In this document: positions 7,013 to 15,825 of the stretch, piece by piece | Position numbering within the stretch: the stretch's first letter is position 1 | How the letters are laid out: every line of letters begins with the position of its first letter | NCBI GenBank assembly: GCA_002083515.1 | Contig: LWDN01000035.1 | Span: 4,778 to 68,777, forward strand | Length of the DNA: 64,000 nt | Direction of reading: 5' to 3' | Origin: Proteobacteria bacterium HN_bin10 | GTDB lineage: Bacteria > Pseudomonadota > Alphaproteobacteria > Caulobacterales > Aquidulcibacteraceae | Program-made: the position numbers and the translations under genes | The notes under the pieces: model-generated | Databases searched by the model: none | Seen by the model: the letters and a program-made list of their open reading frames with translations, nothing else | What the model was told of the DNA's origin: nothing

Positions 7013-9124
7013 GTGGGGACGTGGACGACCAGACTTTGCGCCCAGGCGGCCGCCTTTGGGCTCGCCCTCGCAGCTGCCGGCTGCGGGGATTCGGATCGCG
7101 TGGCCGTACCACCCCAGGCGGATGCGCCGCTGATTGCGCGCGCTGCGCTCTTCGGCGAACCCGCCCGGCAGAATGGGCAGATATCCCCCCGCGGCGACCG
7201 CATCGCCTTCCTCGCTCCCCGCGACGGAGTGACCAATCTCTGGGTGGTGTCTGCCGACGCCATGGATCAGCCGCGCCCGGTCACTGATGAACGCACGCGC
7301 GGACTCTCTGCGTATCGCTGGGCCGCCGACGGTTCGACCCTGCTCTACCTCCAGGACGACCGCGGCGACGAGAACTGGCGGCTGTTTGCCGTCGACGTCG
7401 CAGGCGGCGCGCGAGCGCTGACGCCCGCCGGGCTCCGGGCGGACATTTTAGGGGTCGGCGCCGCCGATCCCGGCGCGGTTGTGGTTACGCTGAACGAGCG
7501 CGATCGCGCTTGGCCTGATGTTGTACGCATAGACCTAGCTACCGGCGCGCGCACGGTCCTGCTGCGCAATACCGGCTATCGAAGTTTTTTGCTCGACCGT
7601 CAGAACAATGTGCGCCTTGGCGTGCGGCCGACGCGCGATGGCGGCGCCGACGTGGTTGCTTTCGATGAGCGCGGGCGCGCCTCGACCTTGTTCACCGTGC
7701 CGTTCGAGCACGCTCTGTCGTTGCGTCTGATCGGGTTCGAGGCCGACGGGCGAAGCTTTCTGATGCTCGATTCAAGCGGCGCCCCGGATGCGCCGCCGCG
7801 CGATCGAGTGGCGTTGTGGCGCGTGGACGCTGTGACGGGGGCACGCACGCTGTTGGGCGAAGGCGCCGGCGCCGATGTTGTCGATGTTTGGATCGACGAA
7901 GCCACCGGCGCGCCGCAGGCCTTCGCCACCGAGTATCTGCGCCGCGACTGGCGCGCGCTCAATGCCGACAGCCGGGCCGACCTCGATTTCCTTGAGCGCC
8001 AGCTCATTGGCGAGTTCACGGTCGTGTCGCGCAGCGCCGACAACACGCGCTGGGTCGTGCTGGAGGAGGGGCCAACGACGCCGCCGCGCTCGTACTTGTT
8101 CGATCGCGCCGGGCCGGCGGGGCGACGGATCACGTCGCTGTTTTCCCATCGCCCGGATTTGCAGCAGGCCGCGTTGCAGCCAATGGCGCCGCTGGAGATT
8201 ACGGCGCGCGACGGGCTGACGCTGGTCGCGTATCTTACTCTGCCCGGCGGCGCGGACGCTAATGGCGATGCGCGGCCGGAGCGGCCGCTGCCGCTGGTGC
8301 TGTTGCCGCATGACGGGCCGTGGTCGCGGGAGTCCTATGGGCTCAACGCTCTGCATCAATGGTTGGCCAATCGCGGCTATGCGGCGCTGAGCGTGAACTA
8401 CCGCGGTTCGGCCGGATTTGGCGCCGCCTTTCTCAACGCCGGCAACGGCCAATGGGGCCGCGCCATGCAGAACGATCTGCTCGACGCGGTGCAATGGGCG
8501 ACGGCTCAAGGCGTCGCCGAGCCGGATCGTGTCGCCATCGTGGGCGAGGGCTTCGGCGGGTATGCCGCGCTTTCAGCGCTTGCTTTCACCGACCGCTTCC
8601 AGTGCGGCGCAAGCTTCGCCGGGCCCGCCAATCTCTTCGCCATGCTCGATGTGTCGCCACAAGCCGAGCGCGAGGCGCTATACCGCCGCGTCGCCGATGC
8701 GCGCGTTGAGGTCGGGCGGCAAACACTACGTGAGCGCTCGCCGCTGTTTCATGCGCTGCGCATCCGTGCGCCGCTGCTGATCGCCTCGGGCCTCCGCGAC
8801 CCGCGCCTTACGCGCGCCGAGAGCGACCAGCTGGCGCAGGCTGTGCGCCCGCATGGCAAGCTCACCTATCTCGTTTTCCCGCAAGAGGGTCGCAGGCTCA
8901 TGCGTCCGCAGAACCGGCTCTCCTATCTTGCCGTGCTCGAACATTTCCTTGGCGACTGCCTGGCTGGGCGCGTGGAGCCGGTGGCGGCGTCGTTCGAGGG
9001 CGCCGAGATCGACGTCTATGACGGCGCCATCAACGTGCCGGGCTTAAGCGCCTTTGCGCGGCGTCCTGCGGCGGCGCCCGCTCCTGCTTTGCCGCAGCAG
9101 GATGAAGACGCAAGTATCGATTAG
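7013..9124 (+). CDS. S9-family (prolyl oligopeptidase-like) lipoprotein, catalytic residues lost
   Basis: 703 residues from a GTG start. A lipoprotein signal ends in LAAAGC (Cys at about 24). An N-terminal beta-propeller-like region (about 40-390) carries WD-like segments such as SPRGDRIAFLAPRDG. The C-terminal alpha/beta hydrolase has the S9C landmarks VNYRGSAGFG and PLLIASGLRDPR. The nucleophile elbow reads VGEGFGGYAAL, with Gly513 where active enzymes have Ser. The expected catalytic His position (EGH-F-x-PENR motif) is Arg627 in EGRRLMRPQNR. The catalytic Asp (D596) remains. It is therefore predicted to be a pseudo-peptidase that may bind peptides or act as a scaffold. Confidence 0.85.
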   Translation: MGTWTTRLCAQAAAFGLALAAAGCGDSDRVAVPPQADAPLIARAALFGEPARQNGQISPRGDRIAFLAPRDGVTNLWVVSADAMDQPRPVTDERTRGLSAYRWAADGSTLLYLQDDRGDENWRLFAVDVAGGARALTPAGLRADILGVGAADPGAVVVTLNERDRAWPDVVRIDLATGARTVLLRNTGYRSFLLDRQNNVRLGVRPTRDGGADVVAFDERGRASTLFTVPFEHALSLRLIGFEADGRSFLMLDSSGAPDAPPRDRVALWRVDAVTGARTLLGEGAGADVVDVWIDEATGAPQAFATEYLRRDWRALNADSRADLDFLERQLIGEFTVVSRSADNTRWVVLEEGPTTPPRSYLFDRAGPAGRRITSLFSHRPDLQQAALQPMAPLEITARDGLTLVAYLTLPGGADANGDARPERPLPLVLLPHDGPWSRESYGLNALHQWLANRGYAALSVNYRGSAGFGAAFLNAGNGQWGRAMQNDLLDAVQWATAQGVAEPDRVAIVGEGFGGYAALSALAFTDRFQCGASFAGPANLFAMLDVSPQAEREALYRRVADARVEVGRQTLRERSPLFHALRIRAPLLIASGLRDPRLTRAESDQLAQAVRPHGKLTYLVFPQEGRRLMRPQNRLSYLAVLEHFLGDCLAGRVEPVAASFEGAEIDVYDGAINVPGLSAFARRPAAAPAPALPQQDEDASID

Positions 9125-10119
9125 GCTGCGGCCTGATCGCCGAACACGCGCTCCGCCGTCCGCTGCGGATCGCGCCAATTGAGCATTTTCTTGCCCATTT
9201 TTCGAACGCCGTTGCGCTCGACGAGTTCGGGCCACCTCTTGCGCAATTGATCGCGGTCGAAGTCCATCGCCGCGTTGTTCGAAACGCGCGCGGCTTCTTC
9301 GGCGCTCATATAATGCTCGCAAATTGAGGTTGGCGCATCGATGATGGCGAAGCCCGCCTGCCAGATCGCCAACGAGAGGTCGCTGTCGGCTTTGTAGAAG
9401 GCGAAATCGTCTTCGTTGGCGTAGCCGGCGGCGTGCAGCGCGGCGCGCGTGTAGATACCATGATTGACCATCAAATTGCCGCCCAAGGTCCGCTGCACGT
9501 AATAGTCCGACTCTGCCGGCCAATTGCGGAAATAGAAGGCGCAGGCGCCCACATTGACGCCCGCCCGCGCAGCTTCATCCATGCGCTGCAACGCGGCGCC
9601 AATGGCGTTGGGCAACAAGTAGCAATCGTCGGAAATCATTACGATGCGCTCGGCGCTGGCAGCGCGGAAACCGATATTCATGAACTGGCCCCAGGTCATG
9701 CGCCGCCGCGCTTGGCCCTGATGCTCGTAGCGATTGTGTTGAACGACTGTCACGATGTCAGTTTGCTCGGCAAGCCACTCGATCGAACCGTCTTTCGAAC
9801 CGCCGTCGACCACCACGATCTCGCCGCGCAGGCCATCGAAATTGTCGCGCACTGAGCGAATGGCGTGCTGCAGCAACGGCCGCCGATTGTAGCTGCCCAA
9901 CACCACAGAAACCTCGGCGCGGTCGTCGATATTCGGCGGCCGGCCGGGAGAAGCGGCGGGCTGCCGCCGTGTGCGCGGACGTATGGGACCAACCTCGGCG
10001 TCGGCGAGATAGCGGAGGTGCGCCTCCGGCGGCGCCTGCGGGCGCGAGCGTCCGATGGCGAACAAGCCGTCGATGAACGCGGCAATCTGCCCGATGAGGG
10101 AGTCCCGGTCCGCCGCCAT
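9121..10119 (-). CDS. Family 2 glycosyltransferase
   Basis: 332 residues. The GT-A fold is clear from about residue 68: VSVVLGSYNRR for nucleotide binding, VVDGGSKDGS, and MISDDCYL as the metal-binding DxD-like motif, followed by ESD/DD acceptor-site acids in the middle. The first 65 residues are helical with no membrane segment. Enzymes of this family transfer a sugar from a nucleotide-sugar onto a glycan or lipid carrier on the cytosolic side. It converges with the S9-like gene (4-bp overlap) and is divergent from a second GT2 gene, suggesting a shared surface-glycan pathway. Confidence 0.88.
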   Translation of the reverse strand: MAADRDSLIGQIAAFIDGLFAIGRSRPQAPPEAHLRYLADAEVGPIRPRTRRQPAASPGRPPNIDDRAEVSVVLGSYNRRPLLQHAIRSVRDNFDGLRGEIVVVDGGSKDGSIEWLAEQTDIVTVVQHNRYEHQGQARRRMTWGQFMNIGFRAASAERIVMISDDCYLLPNAIGAALQRMDEAARAGVNVGACAFYFRNWPAESDYYVQRTLGGNLMVNHGIYTRAALHAAGYANEDDFAFYKADSDLSLAIWQAGFAIIDAPTSICEHYMSAEEAARVSNNAAMDFDRDQLRKRWPELVERNGVRKMGKKMLNWRDPQRTAERVFGDQAAA

Positions 10120-10232
10120 TCGCTTTTCCCCACATTCTCGCGCCTTTCTTCTCGCAAGCTCCGGCGCTGTGCAACCTTACTCAGCGCCGCAAGGTTGTTC
10201 CGCGAGCCCGGAGGGGGTAATGCCGGCCCGGG

Positions 10233-11213
10233 ATGAACGCCGCCGAGAAGACGACAAAGCCCGCTGCCGCGCCGCGTCTGGCGGTGGTCGTCGGCACGTT
10301 CAACAGGCTCGATCAGATCAGGCGCTGCATTGACAGCATCCGCCGCGAGACCCGCGCGCCGACCGTCATCTACGTCACCGACGCCGGCTCGACCGACGGC
10401 ACCGAGGACTATCTCCGCGCCAGCGCCGCGCCCGATCTCGTCCCGATCTTGGCGGGACGCAAGCTTGGCCAGGCCAAGGCCTACAATGATGTGTTCCGCA
10501 GCCTCGACACGCCGTACGCGGCGTGGCTCAGCGACGACAACGAGGTCGTCAACGGCGGCCTGGATGTCGCGCTGGATATTCTGGAGAGCGATCGCCGCAT
10601 CGGCATGGTCGGGCTCAAGGTGCGCGACAAAGAGGGGCCATTCGTCAAGGCGCCCTATATCGGCGGCATTTCAAAAGCCGGCATTTTGAACGTGAACCAG
10701 GGCGTGTTGCCGACACAGGTGCTGCGCGACGTCGGCTATTTCAGCGAAACCTTCGGATTCTACGGCATCGACCCGGACCTTACCGCGAAGGTGCTCTATG
10801 CGGGTAAGGATGTCGTCTACACGCGCGTGGTCGCGATCCACCATTATCGCAACTGGCCGGCAGACAGGAACACGCCAGAATGGGCGGCGTTGCAGCAGCA
10901 GCACCGGAAGTCCGAAAGCTTGTACGCCGCCAAATACGGCGATTTTGGCCGCTACGACCTGTTCTATTGGCTGCGACGCGCATCGTGGAAGGCGGCGCGC
11001 GACGCGTTGGGCCCGAAATTCAGCCTCAACAGCCACAAAGAGTTCAACGGTCTGCTTGCGCGCGATTGGCACAACACCATCGCCTCGCGCCATGTAAGCT
11101 TGCTTGACCCGTGGCTCACCCGCGGCAAGCCCTATCATTTGCGCCAGAGCGCGCGCCCGCGCCGCTTGCCGCCCGACCCCGACCCGGCGGCCGTGCTGGC
11201 GCTGCAGGCCTAG
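10233..11213 (+). CDS. Family 2 glycosyltransferase
   Basis: 326 residues. GT-A motifs are LAVVVGTFNRLDQIRRCI (about 17-34), VTDAGSTDGTEDYL, and WLSDDNEV as the DxD-like metal site. The middle part (GYFSETFGFYGIDPDLTAKVL) resembles the acceptor region of rhamnosyltransferase-like GT2 enzymes. The C-terminal 80 residues are basic and aromatic-rich and may sit on the membrane. It is divergent from the GT2 gene at 9121-10119 and ends 4 bp into the convergent epimerase gene. Donor and acceptor sugars are unknown. Confidence 0.87.
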   Translation: MNAAEKTTKPAAAPRLAVVVGTFNRLDQIRRCIDSIRRETRAPTVIYVTDAGSTDGTEDYLRASAAPDLVPILAGRKLGQAKAYNDVFRSLDTPYAAWLSDDNEVVNGGLDVALDILESDRRIGMVGLKVRDKEGPFVKAPYIGGISKAGILNVNQGVLPTQVLRDVGYFSETFGFYGIDPDLTAKVLYAGKDVVYTRVVAIHHYRNWPADRNTPEWAALQQQHRKSESLYAAKYGDFGRYDLFYWLRRASWKAARDALGPKFSLNSHKEFNGLLARDWHNTIASRHVSLLDPWLTRGKPYHLRQSARPRRLPPDPDPAAVLALQA

Positions 11214-12106
11214 GTTTGATTGCGGACCCAGGCGGCGTAGCGGGCCAGTTCGTCCTCGAGCATTGCCGTTGGCGCGAAGCCGAAGGCCGTCGCGCGGGTC
11301 ATGTCGGCGACCATGCTGTCCGGGTCTCCGGCTTTTGCGGCGCCCGAGAATGCGAGCTCTGCTGAGATTCCTAGAGCGCCGAGAAGGCGCTCCGCCAGGT
11401 CGCGCACGCTTGTGGCGCGGCCGCTGCCGCCGTTCAGGGTTGGCGGCGGCCGCAGGCTTGGGTCAGCGGCGCGGGCGATGAGCCGCGCGGCGTCGCCGAT
11501 GGCGATGAAGTCGCGCCGCTCTTCGCCGGAGCCGAACAGAGTGAGGGGATTTTCGCCAGTCAGCGCGCGGCGGCTGAGTTCCCATAGCACTTGCTTGCGC
11601 AGACCGGGACCGTACACCGAGAAGAGACGCAGCGCCGTTGCGTCGAGCCCGTATTGCGCGCTCCACTCGGCGACCAAATCTTCCGCCCGTGCTTTGTGTT
11701 CGCCGTATGGAGAAACCGGGCGCTTCGGCAATCCTTCATGGAGCAGCTCGGTTCCAGCCGCGCCGTAGACGGCCGCGCTCGACATGAGCACGAGACGCGC
11801 CGCGGGGGCATGCGTGCGCATGAATTCGAGCACACGCTGAGTCGACGTGACCGTGCGTTCGAAGTCCGCCGTGGGATCGCGCAACGACGCCGCAACGGAC
11901 GAGCCGCCGGCGCAGTGGATGATCGCGTCGGCGCCGCCGATCGCTTGGTTGAGGTGTTCCAGCGACTCCGGCGTCAGCGCGCCCCAGCGCGCCGCTGCAG
12001 CGCTCGGGCAGGGGCGGCCCGCATGCCCCGCCGCTGCGACGCGCCAACCTGATCGAGCGAGGTCGCCGGCGACATGCGCGCCGATGAAGCCGCCGGCCCC
12101 AGTCAC
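11210..12106 (-). CDS. NAD-dependent epimerase/dehydratase (nucleotide-sugar type)
   Basis: 298 residues of the extended short-chain dehydrogenase family. TGAGGFIGAHVA forms the NAD-binding glycine motif. SSAAVYG is followed by Y..K (PYGEHKARAED), giving the catalytic Ser/Tyr/Lys set. The C-terminal segments LFGSGEERRDFIAIGDAARLI and NGGSGRATSVRDLAERL are typical of UDP-glucose-4-epimerase-like enzymes. The start is set at the GTG at 12106, but the preceding codons read TVIV, the expected first beta strand, so the true start may lie a few codons upstream. It probably makes a precursor for the neighbouring glycosyltransferases. Confidence 0.85.
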   Translation of the reverse strand: MTGAGGFIGAHVAGDLARSGWRVAAAGHAGRPCPSAAAARWGALTPESLEHLNQAIGGADAIIHCAGGSSVAASLRDPTADFERTVTSTQRVLEFMRTHAPAARLVLMSSAAVYGAAGTELLHEGLPKRPVSPYGEHKARAEDLVAEWSAQYGLDATALRLFSVYGPGLRKQVLWELSRRALTGENPLTLFGSGEERRDFIAIGDAARLIARAADPSLRPPPTLNGGSGRATSVRDLAERLLGALGISAELAFSGAAKAGDPDSMVADMTRATAFGFAPTAMLEDELARYAAWVRNQT

Positions 12107-12231
12107 AATAACCGTTGGGGCTTGTGCAGATGGGGGCGGCGTTCTTACAGAGATGTGTGTGGACCCGTCGTGCGAGTGTGGCTTTGCCTAGAATGCCGGT
12201 CTTGCCGGGTCAATTGTGAGAGCGCGCTGCT

Positions 12232-13857
12232 GTGATCTCCCGTGGGCTTGAGTTTCTGAGGCGCCAGTTCGCCTCATCGCGAGCCTTCGCTTTGGCGGGG
12301 CAAGCGCCCGATCCCGAGCTTGCGGGCATGCTGCGTCTGGGGGAGGCGGCGGCGGAGCGGGATCCGAGATTGGCGATCGCGCTGTCGGCTCTCACCACGC
12401 CGCGGGTTCGCGCGCTCTTTGGCGATCGGCTCATCAACTTTTCCAGTCGTCTGGGTTTGTCGTTCACCGCCGACGGCAGCGACGTTTTCGCCGCTACCGT
12501 TGCGGCGGGCCACTTGCCGGAAGCGCGTGACTTTCGCGCCTTCATGAGTCTGGTCAGGCCGGGCAGCGTGATTGTCGATGTCGGCGCCAATTTCGGCCTC
12601 TACGCCTTGAGCGCAGCGGCCTATGCCCGCCCGTTCGGCCGCGTCTTTGCCTTCGAGCCGGCGCCCGACGCTTTCGCGGCGTTGGACCAGAACATCATCG
12701 CCAACGGATTGGCGGAGACAATCGCTGCAGCGCGCACCGCCGTCGCCGACGCATCGGGCAAGGCCGAACTCAACATCGGGCGCGATGTCTCAATGAGTTC
12801 ATTGCACCGAACGCAGCGTCTCGCGGCGAGCGAAGCGGTTGCGGTGGACGTTGTCTCGCTCGACGAGGCGCTGGGAGATGTGCGCTCGATCGATCTTCTG
12901 AAAATCGACGTCGAGGGCGGGGAAGCCGCGGTTCTGCGCGGCGCCAGAGCCTTGCTCACGCGTTCGCGCGCGCCGATCGTGCAGTTCGAATTCTCACACA
13001 AAAATCTGGACGCGGCGCGCTGGGCGGAGCTGGAGGAGAGTCTCAAGACGCTTTCCGGCCAGGGCTTTCGGCTGCATCGACGCGGCGTCGATGGACCGGC
13101 GCCTTTGCCCCGGCTGGAGGAGAGTTTTAGCGGCAATCTGTTTCTGGCGCGTGAGGGCGATGGGCGTCTGAGCGAGGCTTTAAAGGCGACGGCTCGCGCG
13201 GCAATGGAACCGGAAGATCTCGCCGCCCTGGCGCTGCTGCGGGTGGTGCTTTCGCAGAGTGAAGAACTGCAGGAAGCGGACGCCCTCGAGCGGCATCTGC
13301 TGGAGGCTGCCCGCAGCGTGGTGGGACGCGAGTCGGATGTGGCCCCCGAAGACGCCGTCCGCGCCATGCAGCGGGCTTGGCTCGAAACCCGCAGCCGCGC
13401 GCTCGGCGCCGAGACAGCAGTTAAGTCACTTTCTCAAGCCGTCGAGGGTCGCGATCGCTTGACCGAAGAGCATACCGACAAGATCGCCAGATTGCGCGCG
13501 ACCAATCAGGAATTGCAGGAGCGGTTGGCGAACCTCGAATCGAAGCTGCGCGACGCCACCAAGGCCCGGGCGGAGAAAATCGAGAGCATGCGCGCTGCCG
13601 AAAACAAGATGCGCGAGCGTGTCGCCGGCTTGGAAGCGGCAGTACACGCGGCCAACGCCAAGCTGGGGGTATTGCGGCAGAGCGAAGCGCTGCTCCGCCA
13701 GCGGCTCGATGAAAGCATCAATCAAGCGAAGACGGCGCAGCAAAAGCTTGCACGCGTGCGCAAAGTCGCCAGACGCATAGAGGATAGGAATCGCGAGCTG
13801 CAATCTCGGCTCAGCGAACGAACTAACGACGAGCCGGACCCGTCAACCTCAGCTTAA
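12232..13857 (+). CDS. FkbM-family methyltransferase with C-terminal coiled coil
   Basis: 541 residues from GTG. Residues about 105-290 form an FkbM SAM-methyltransferase: VDVGANFGLYAL (SAM-binding, ~115-126), FEPAPDAFAAL, and LLKIDVEGGEAAVLRGA. From about residue 350 to 530 the protein becomes a long charged heptad-rich coiled coil (TNQELQERLANLESKLRDA and onwards). FkbM enzymes usually O-methylate sugars or polyketides; here a role in capping or regulating surface glycan length is plausible. Methyltransferase plus coiled-coil ruler is the architecture seen in chain-length-controlling glycan terminators such as WbdD, though WbdD itself is not an FkbM fusion. The gene ends 9 bp inside the convergent acyltransferase gene. 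Confidence 0.85.
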   Translation: MISRGLEFLRRQFASSRAFALAGQAPDPELAGMLRLGEAAAERDPRLAIALSALTTPRVRALFGDRLINFSSRLGLSFTADGSDVFAATVAAGHLPEARDFRAFMSLVRPGSVIVDVGANFGLYALSAAAYARPFGRVFAFEPAPDAFAALDQNIIANGLAETIAAARTAVADASGKAELNIGRDVSMSSLHRTQRLAASEAVAVDVVSLDEALGDVRSIDLLKIDVEGGEAAVLRGARALLTRSRAPIVQFEFSHKNLDAARWAELEESLKTLSGQGFRLHRRGVDGPAPLPRLEESFSGNLFLAREGDGRLSEALKATARAAMEPEDLAALALLRVVLSQSEELQEADALERHLLEAARSVVGRESDVAPEDAVRAMQRAWLETRSRALGAETAVKSLSQAVEGRDRLTEEHTDKIARLRATNQELQERLANLESKLRDATKARAEKIESMRAAENKMRERVAGLEAAVHAANAKLGVLRQSEALLRQRLDESINQAKTAQQKLARVRKVARRIEDRNRELQSRLSERTNDEPDPSTSA

Positions 13858-14511
13858 GGCAAATTCCGCTTCCGCTTGCTCGTGATGGCGTACGGCGTCG
13901 CCGAACACTTCATTGACCCCGACCACCGCCATGTCCGGGACGCTGGCGTTCGACGGCACGCTGGCGCCTGGCCCCAGTCGCGCGCCTGACCCGATGAAGG
14001 CATGCGAACCGATGCGCACTGTCCGCACCAGCACGCGAGAGCGCCCGCCCTCCATCTTCTTGCGCGCATGGGCGGCAAGCTCGACCTCGCGCGAGAACAC
14101 GACGCGGTTGCCGATATCCATCAGCCCGCGGTCGAGCACGTCGATGCGCACAGGCCATTCGACGCCGTAGCCGACACGCGAACCCCACATCCTCAGCCAC
14201 ATTGAATAGAAACCAGGGAACACGCGGAGCAGCGATTCTAGATAAGGCAGCGCATCGTAGAACGCCTGGATGTGGTGGCTGGCGAGCCATGGACAGAATG
14301 TGCGCCCGTCGATGCAGCCGATACCCTGCTTCAGAGGCGCCCAGCGGAACATCACGCGCTGCACGATCGGCGCCAGCCCGTAGAGCACGAACAGCAGCAG
14401 CGCGGCGCTCCACACAGAGGGCCATTGCGCAAATACACCCAGCGCCGCCAGCGACAATGCCGTCATCAGCAGCGGAAAATACGAGAACAGCCTGTCGGCT
14501 GCGGTCATCAT
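13849..14511 (-). CDS. Membrane-associated left-handed beta-helix acyltransferase
   Basis: 220 residues. Two hydrophobic segments are at the N-terminus (about 12-30 and 33-52). From residue 130 hexapeptide-like repeats appear (IGNRVVFSREVELAAH, VRIGSHAFIGSGARLGPGASV), the LbH fold of sugar O-acetyltransferases. The protein is shorter than NeuD- or WcaF-type enzymes and the repeat region is only about 60 residues. It overlaps the ptsN stop by ATGA and so may be co-transcribed with ptsN, but its function fits the glycan genes beside it. Acyl donor and target are unknown. Confidence 0.7.
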   Translation of the reverse strand: MMTAADRLFSYFPLLMTALSLAALGVFAQWPSVWSAALLLFVLYGLAPIVQRVMFRWAPLKQGIGCIDGRTFCPWLASHHIQAFYDALPYLESLLRVFPGFYSMWLRMWGSRVGYGVEWPVRIDVLDRGLMDIGNRVVFSREVELAAHARKKMEGGRSRVLVRTVRIGSHAFIGSGARLGPGASVPSNASVPDMAVVGVNEVFGDAVRHHEQAEAEFALS

Positions 14512-14975
14512 GCGGCGTCGCTGTGCACGGCGCCGGAAATCAGCGCGTAGAGCTCGTCGGCGCCGCGCGCCGCGCGCAGTCTTTCGCGCACGTCCGGATG
14601 TTTCAAGAAACGCGAAATGCGGGCGAGCGCTTTCAAATGATCGGCGCTCTTATCGGGCGGCGACAGCAGCATGAACACCAGATCGGCGGGGCGATTGTCC
14701 ATCGCCTCGAAATCCTGCGGCGGATCGAGGCGCGCGAACGCCGCGATCGGCCGCTTCAGGCCGGCGAGCGGCCCGTGCGGCGTCGCCACGCCTTCGCCGA
14801 GGCCGGTGCCGTTGAGCCGCTCGCGGATCAGCACGGAATCGAACGCTGCGCGCGCATCGATGCCGGCGCTCTTGGCCAGCGCGTCGGCCATGAGCTGCAG
14901 CGTTTGGCGCCGTGATGTCGCCAGCAAGCGCGGCAAAATGGCGTCCGCCGCAACCAGATCGCTAAGGTCGTTCAC
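14508..14975 (-). CDS. ptsN: PTS IIA-like nitrogen-regulatory protein PtsN (EIIA-Ntr)
   Basis: 155 residues with the PTS EIIA type-2 fold. The phosphorylated His is H67 in GEGVATPHGPL, and LVFMLLSPPDKSADHLKALARISR is the conserved interaction surface. It receives phosphate from EI-Ntr/NPr and regulates potassium, nitrogen and envelope functions. The start is GTG at 14975. It lies 31 bp after hpf and has the standard alphaproteobacterial rpoN-hpf-ptsN order, although here rpoN is separated from hpf by about 4 kb. Confidence 0.95.
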   Translation of the reverse strand: MNDLSDLVAADAILPRLLATSRRQTLQLMADALAKSAGIDARAAFDSVLIRERLNGTGLGEGVATPHGPLAGLKRPIAAFARLDPPQDFEAMDNRPADLVFMLLSPPDKSADHLKALARISRFLKHPDVRERLRAARGADELYALISGAVHSDAA

Positions 14976-15006
14976 TCAACTCACACCCTAATCAAAGCGG
15001 CGCGGT

Positions 15007-15612
15007 TCAGCCGCGCTTGCCGCCGCGTCCCGGATCGATCCAGCCGATGTTGCCGTCCGGCCGCCGGTAGACGACGTTCAGTTCGCCGTTAGCGGCGTTG
15101 CGGAACATCAGCGCCGGCGATTCGCGCAAATCGAGCTGCATCACGGCCGTGGACACCGTCATGGTTCGCACCGGCTTGGTGGCTTCGGCGATCACGAGCG
15201 GCGCCGCCTCGCCATTGGCCGGCGCTTCGCCGCCGTCATCCTCTTCTTCCTTTAGAGGCGCGAGCACATAGGCCGAAGCGGTCTCGGCTGGAAGGGGAGA
15301 TTTGTGGTCGGCGTGGTGATTTCGCAGTCGTCTTTTGTAGCGGCGCACCCGCTTTTCGAGTTTGCCCAGCGCGTCATCGAAGGCGCTGTGGGCGTCGGCG
15401 CCATGGCCTTCCGATTGCAGTGAAATCCCAGAGGGCAGGTGGACGGAACAATCCACCGCAATGCCAACCCCGCCGCCATTCTTGGCGACTGTGACAACAG
15501 CGTCGGTCACGCGGTTGAAGTACTTGCCGACGCCGCTGGCGAGTTCGTTCTCGATACGAGTTCTGAGCGCTTCGCCGACATCCATCTGCCGTCCGGCGAC
15601 TTGTATGCGCAT
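15007..15612 (-). CDS. hpf: Long-form ribosome hibernation promoting factor
   Basis: 201 residues. The N-terminal HPF/RaiA domain (MRIQVAGRQMDVGEALRTRI, about 1-95) binds between tRNA and mRNA channels of the 30S subunit. A linker rich in Glu and Ala leads to the C-terminal dimerisation domain (about 145-200; SPALMFRNAANGELNVVYRRPDGNIGWIDP) that joins two 70S ribosomes into 100S dimers. The ATG at 15612 is chosen because it starts the conserved domain and has a good AAGGAGG-type ribosome-binding site. The gene belongs with rpoN and ptsN by family synteny. Confidence 0.95.
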   Translation of the reverse strand: MRIQVAGRQMDVGEALRTRIENELASGVGKYFNRVTDAVVTVAKNGGGVGIAVDCSVHLPSGISLQSEGHGADAHSAFDDALGKLEKRVRRYKRRLRNHHADHKSPLPAETASAYVLAPLKEEEDDGGEAPANGEAAPLVIAEATKPVRTMTVSTAVMQLDLRESPALMFRNAANGELNVVYRRPDGNIGWIDPGRGGKRG

Positions 15613-15825
15613 GAAGGAGCCTCCTTGGTCTGGCCAGGCGCTCTCGGGGCCGGGCCCGCCCCCTAAGGCGCCCCGATGCCATAAGTCAAACGTAGGCCCG
15701 CGGCGCCCAGCGGTCAACGCGTTGCGCTAGCGAAAGCGCATGTGCAGGCTGCATCTCGCCGCATCTGCGAACGCTGGTCTTTGACTTACGCGGCTTAACC
15801 ACCATGTTGGCGCCGGGGAGCCGAC

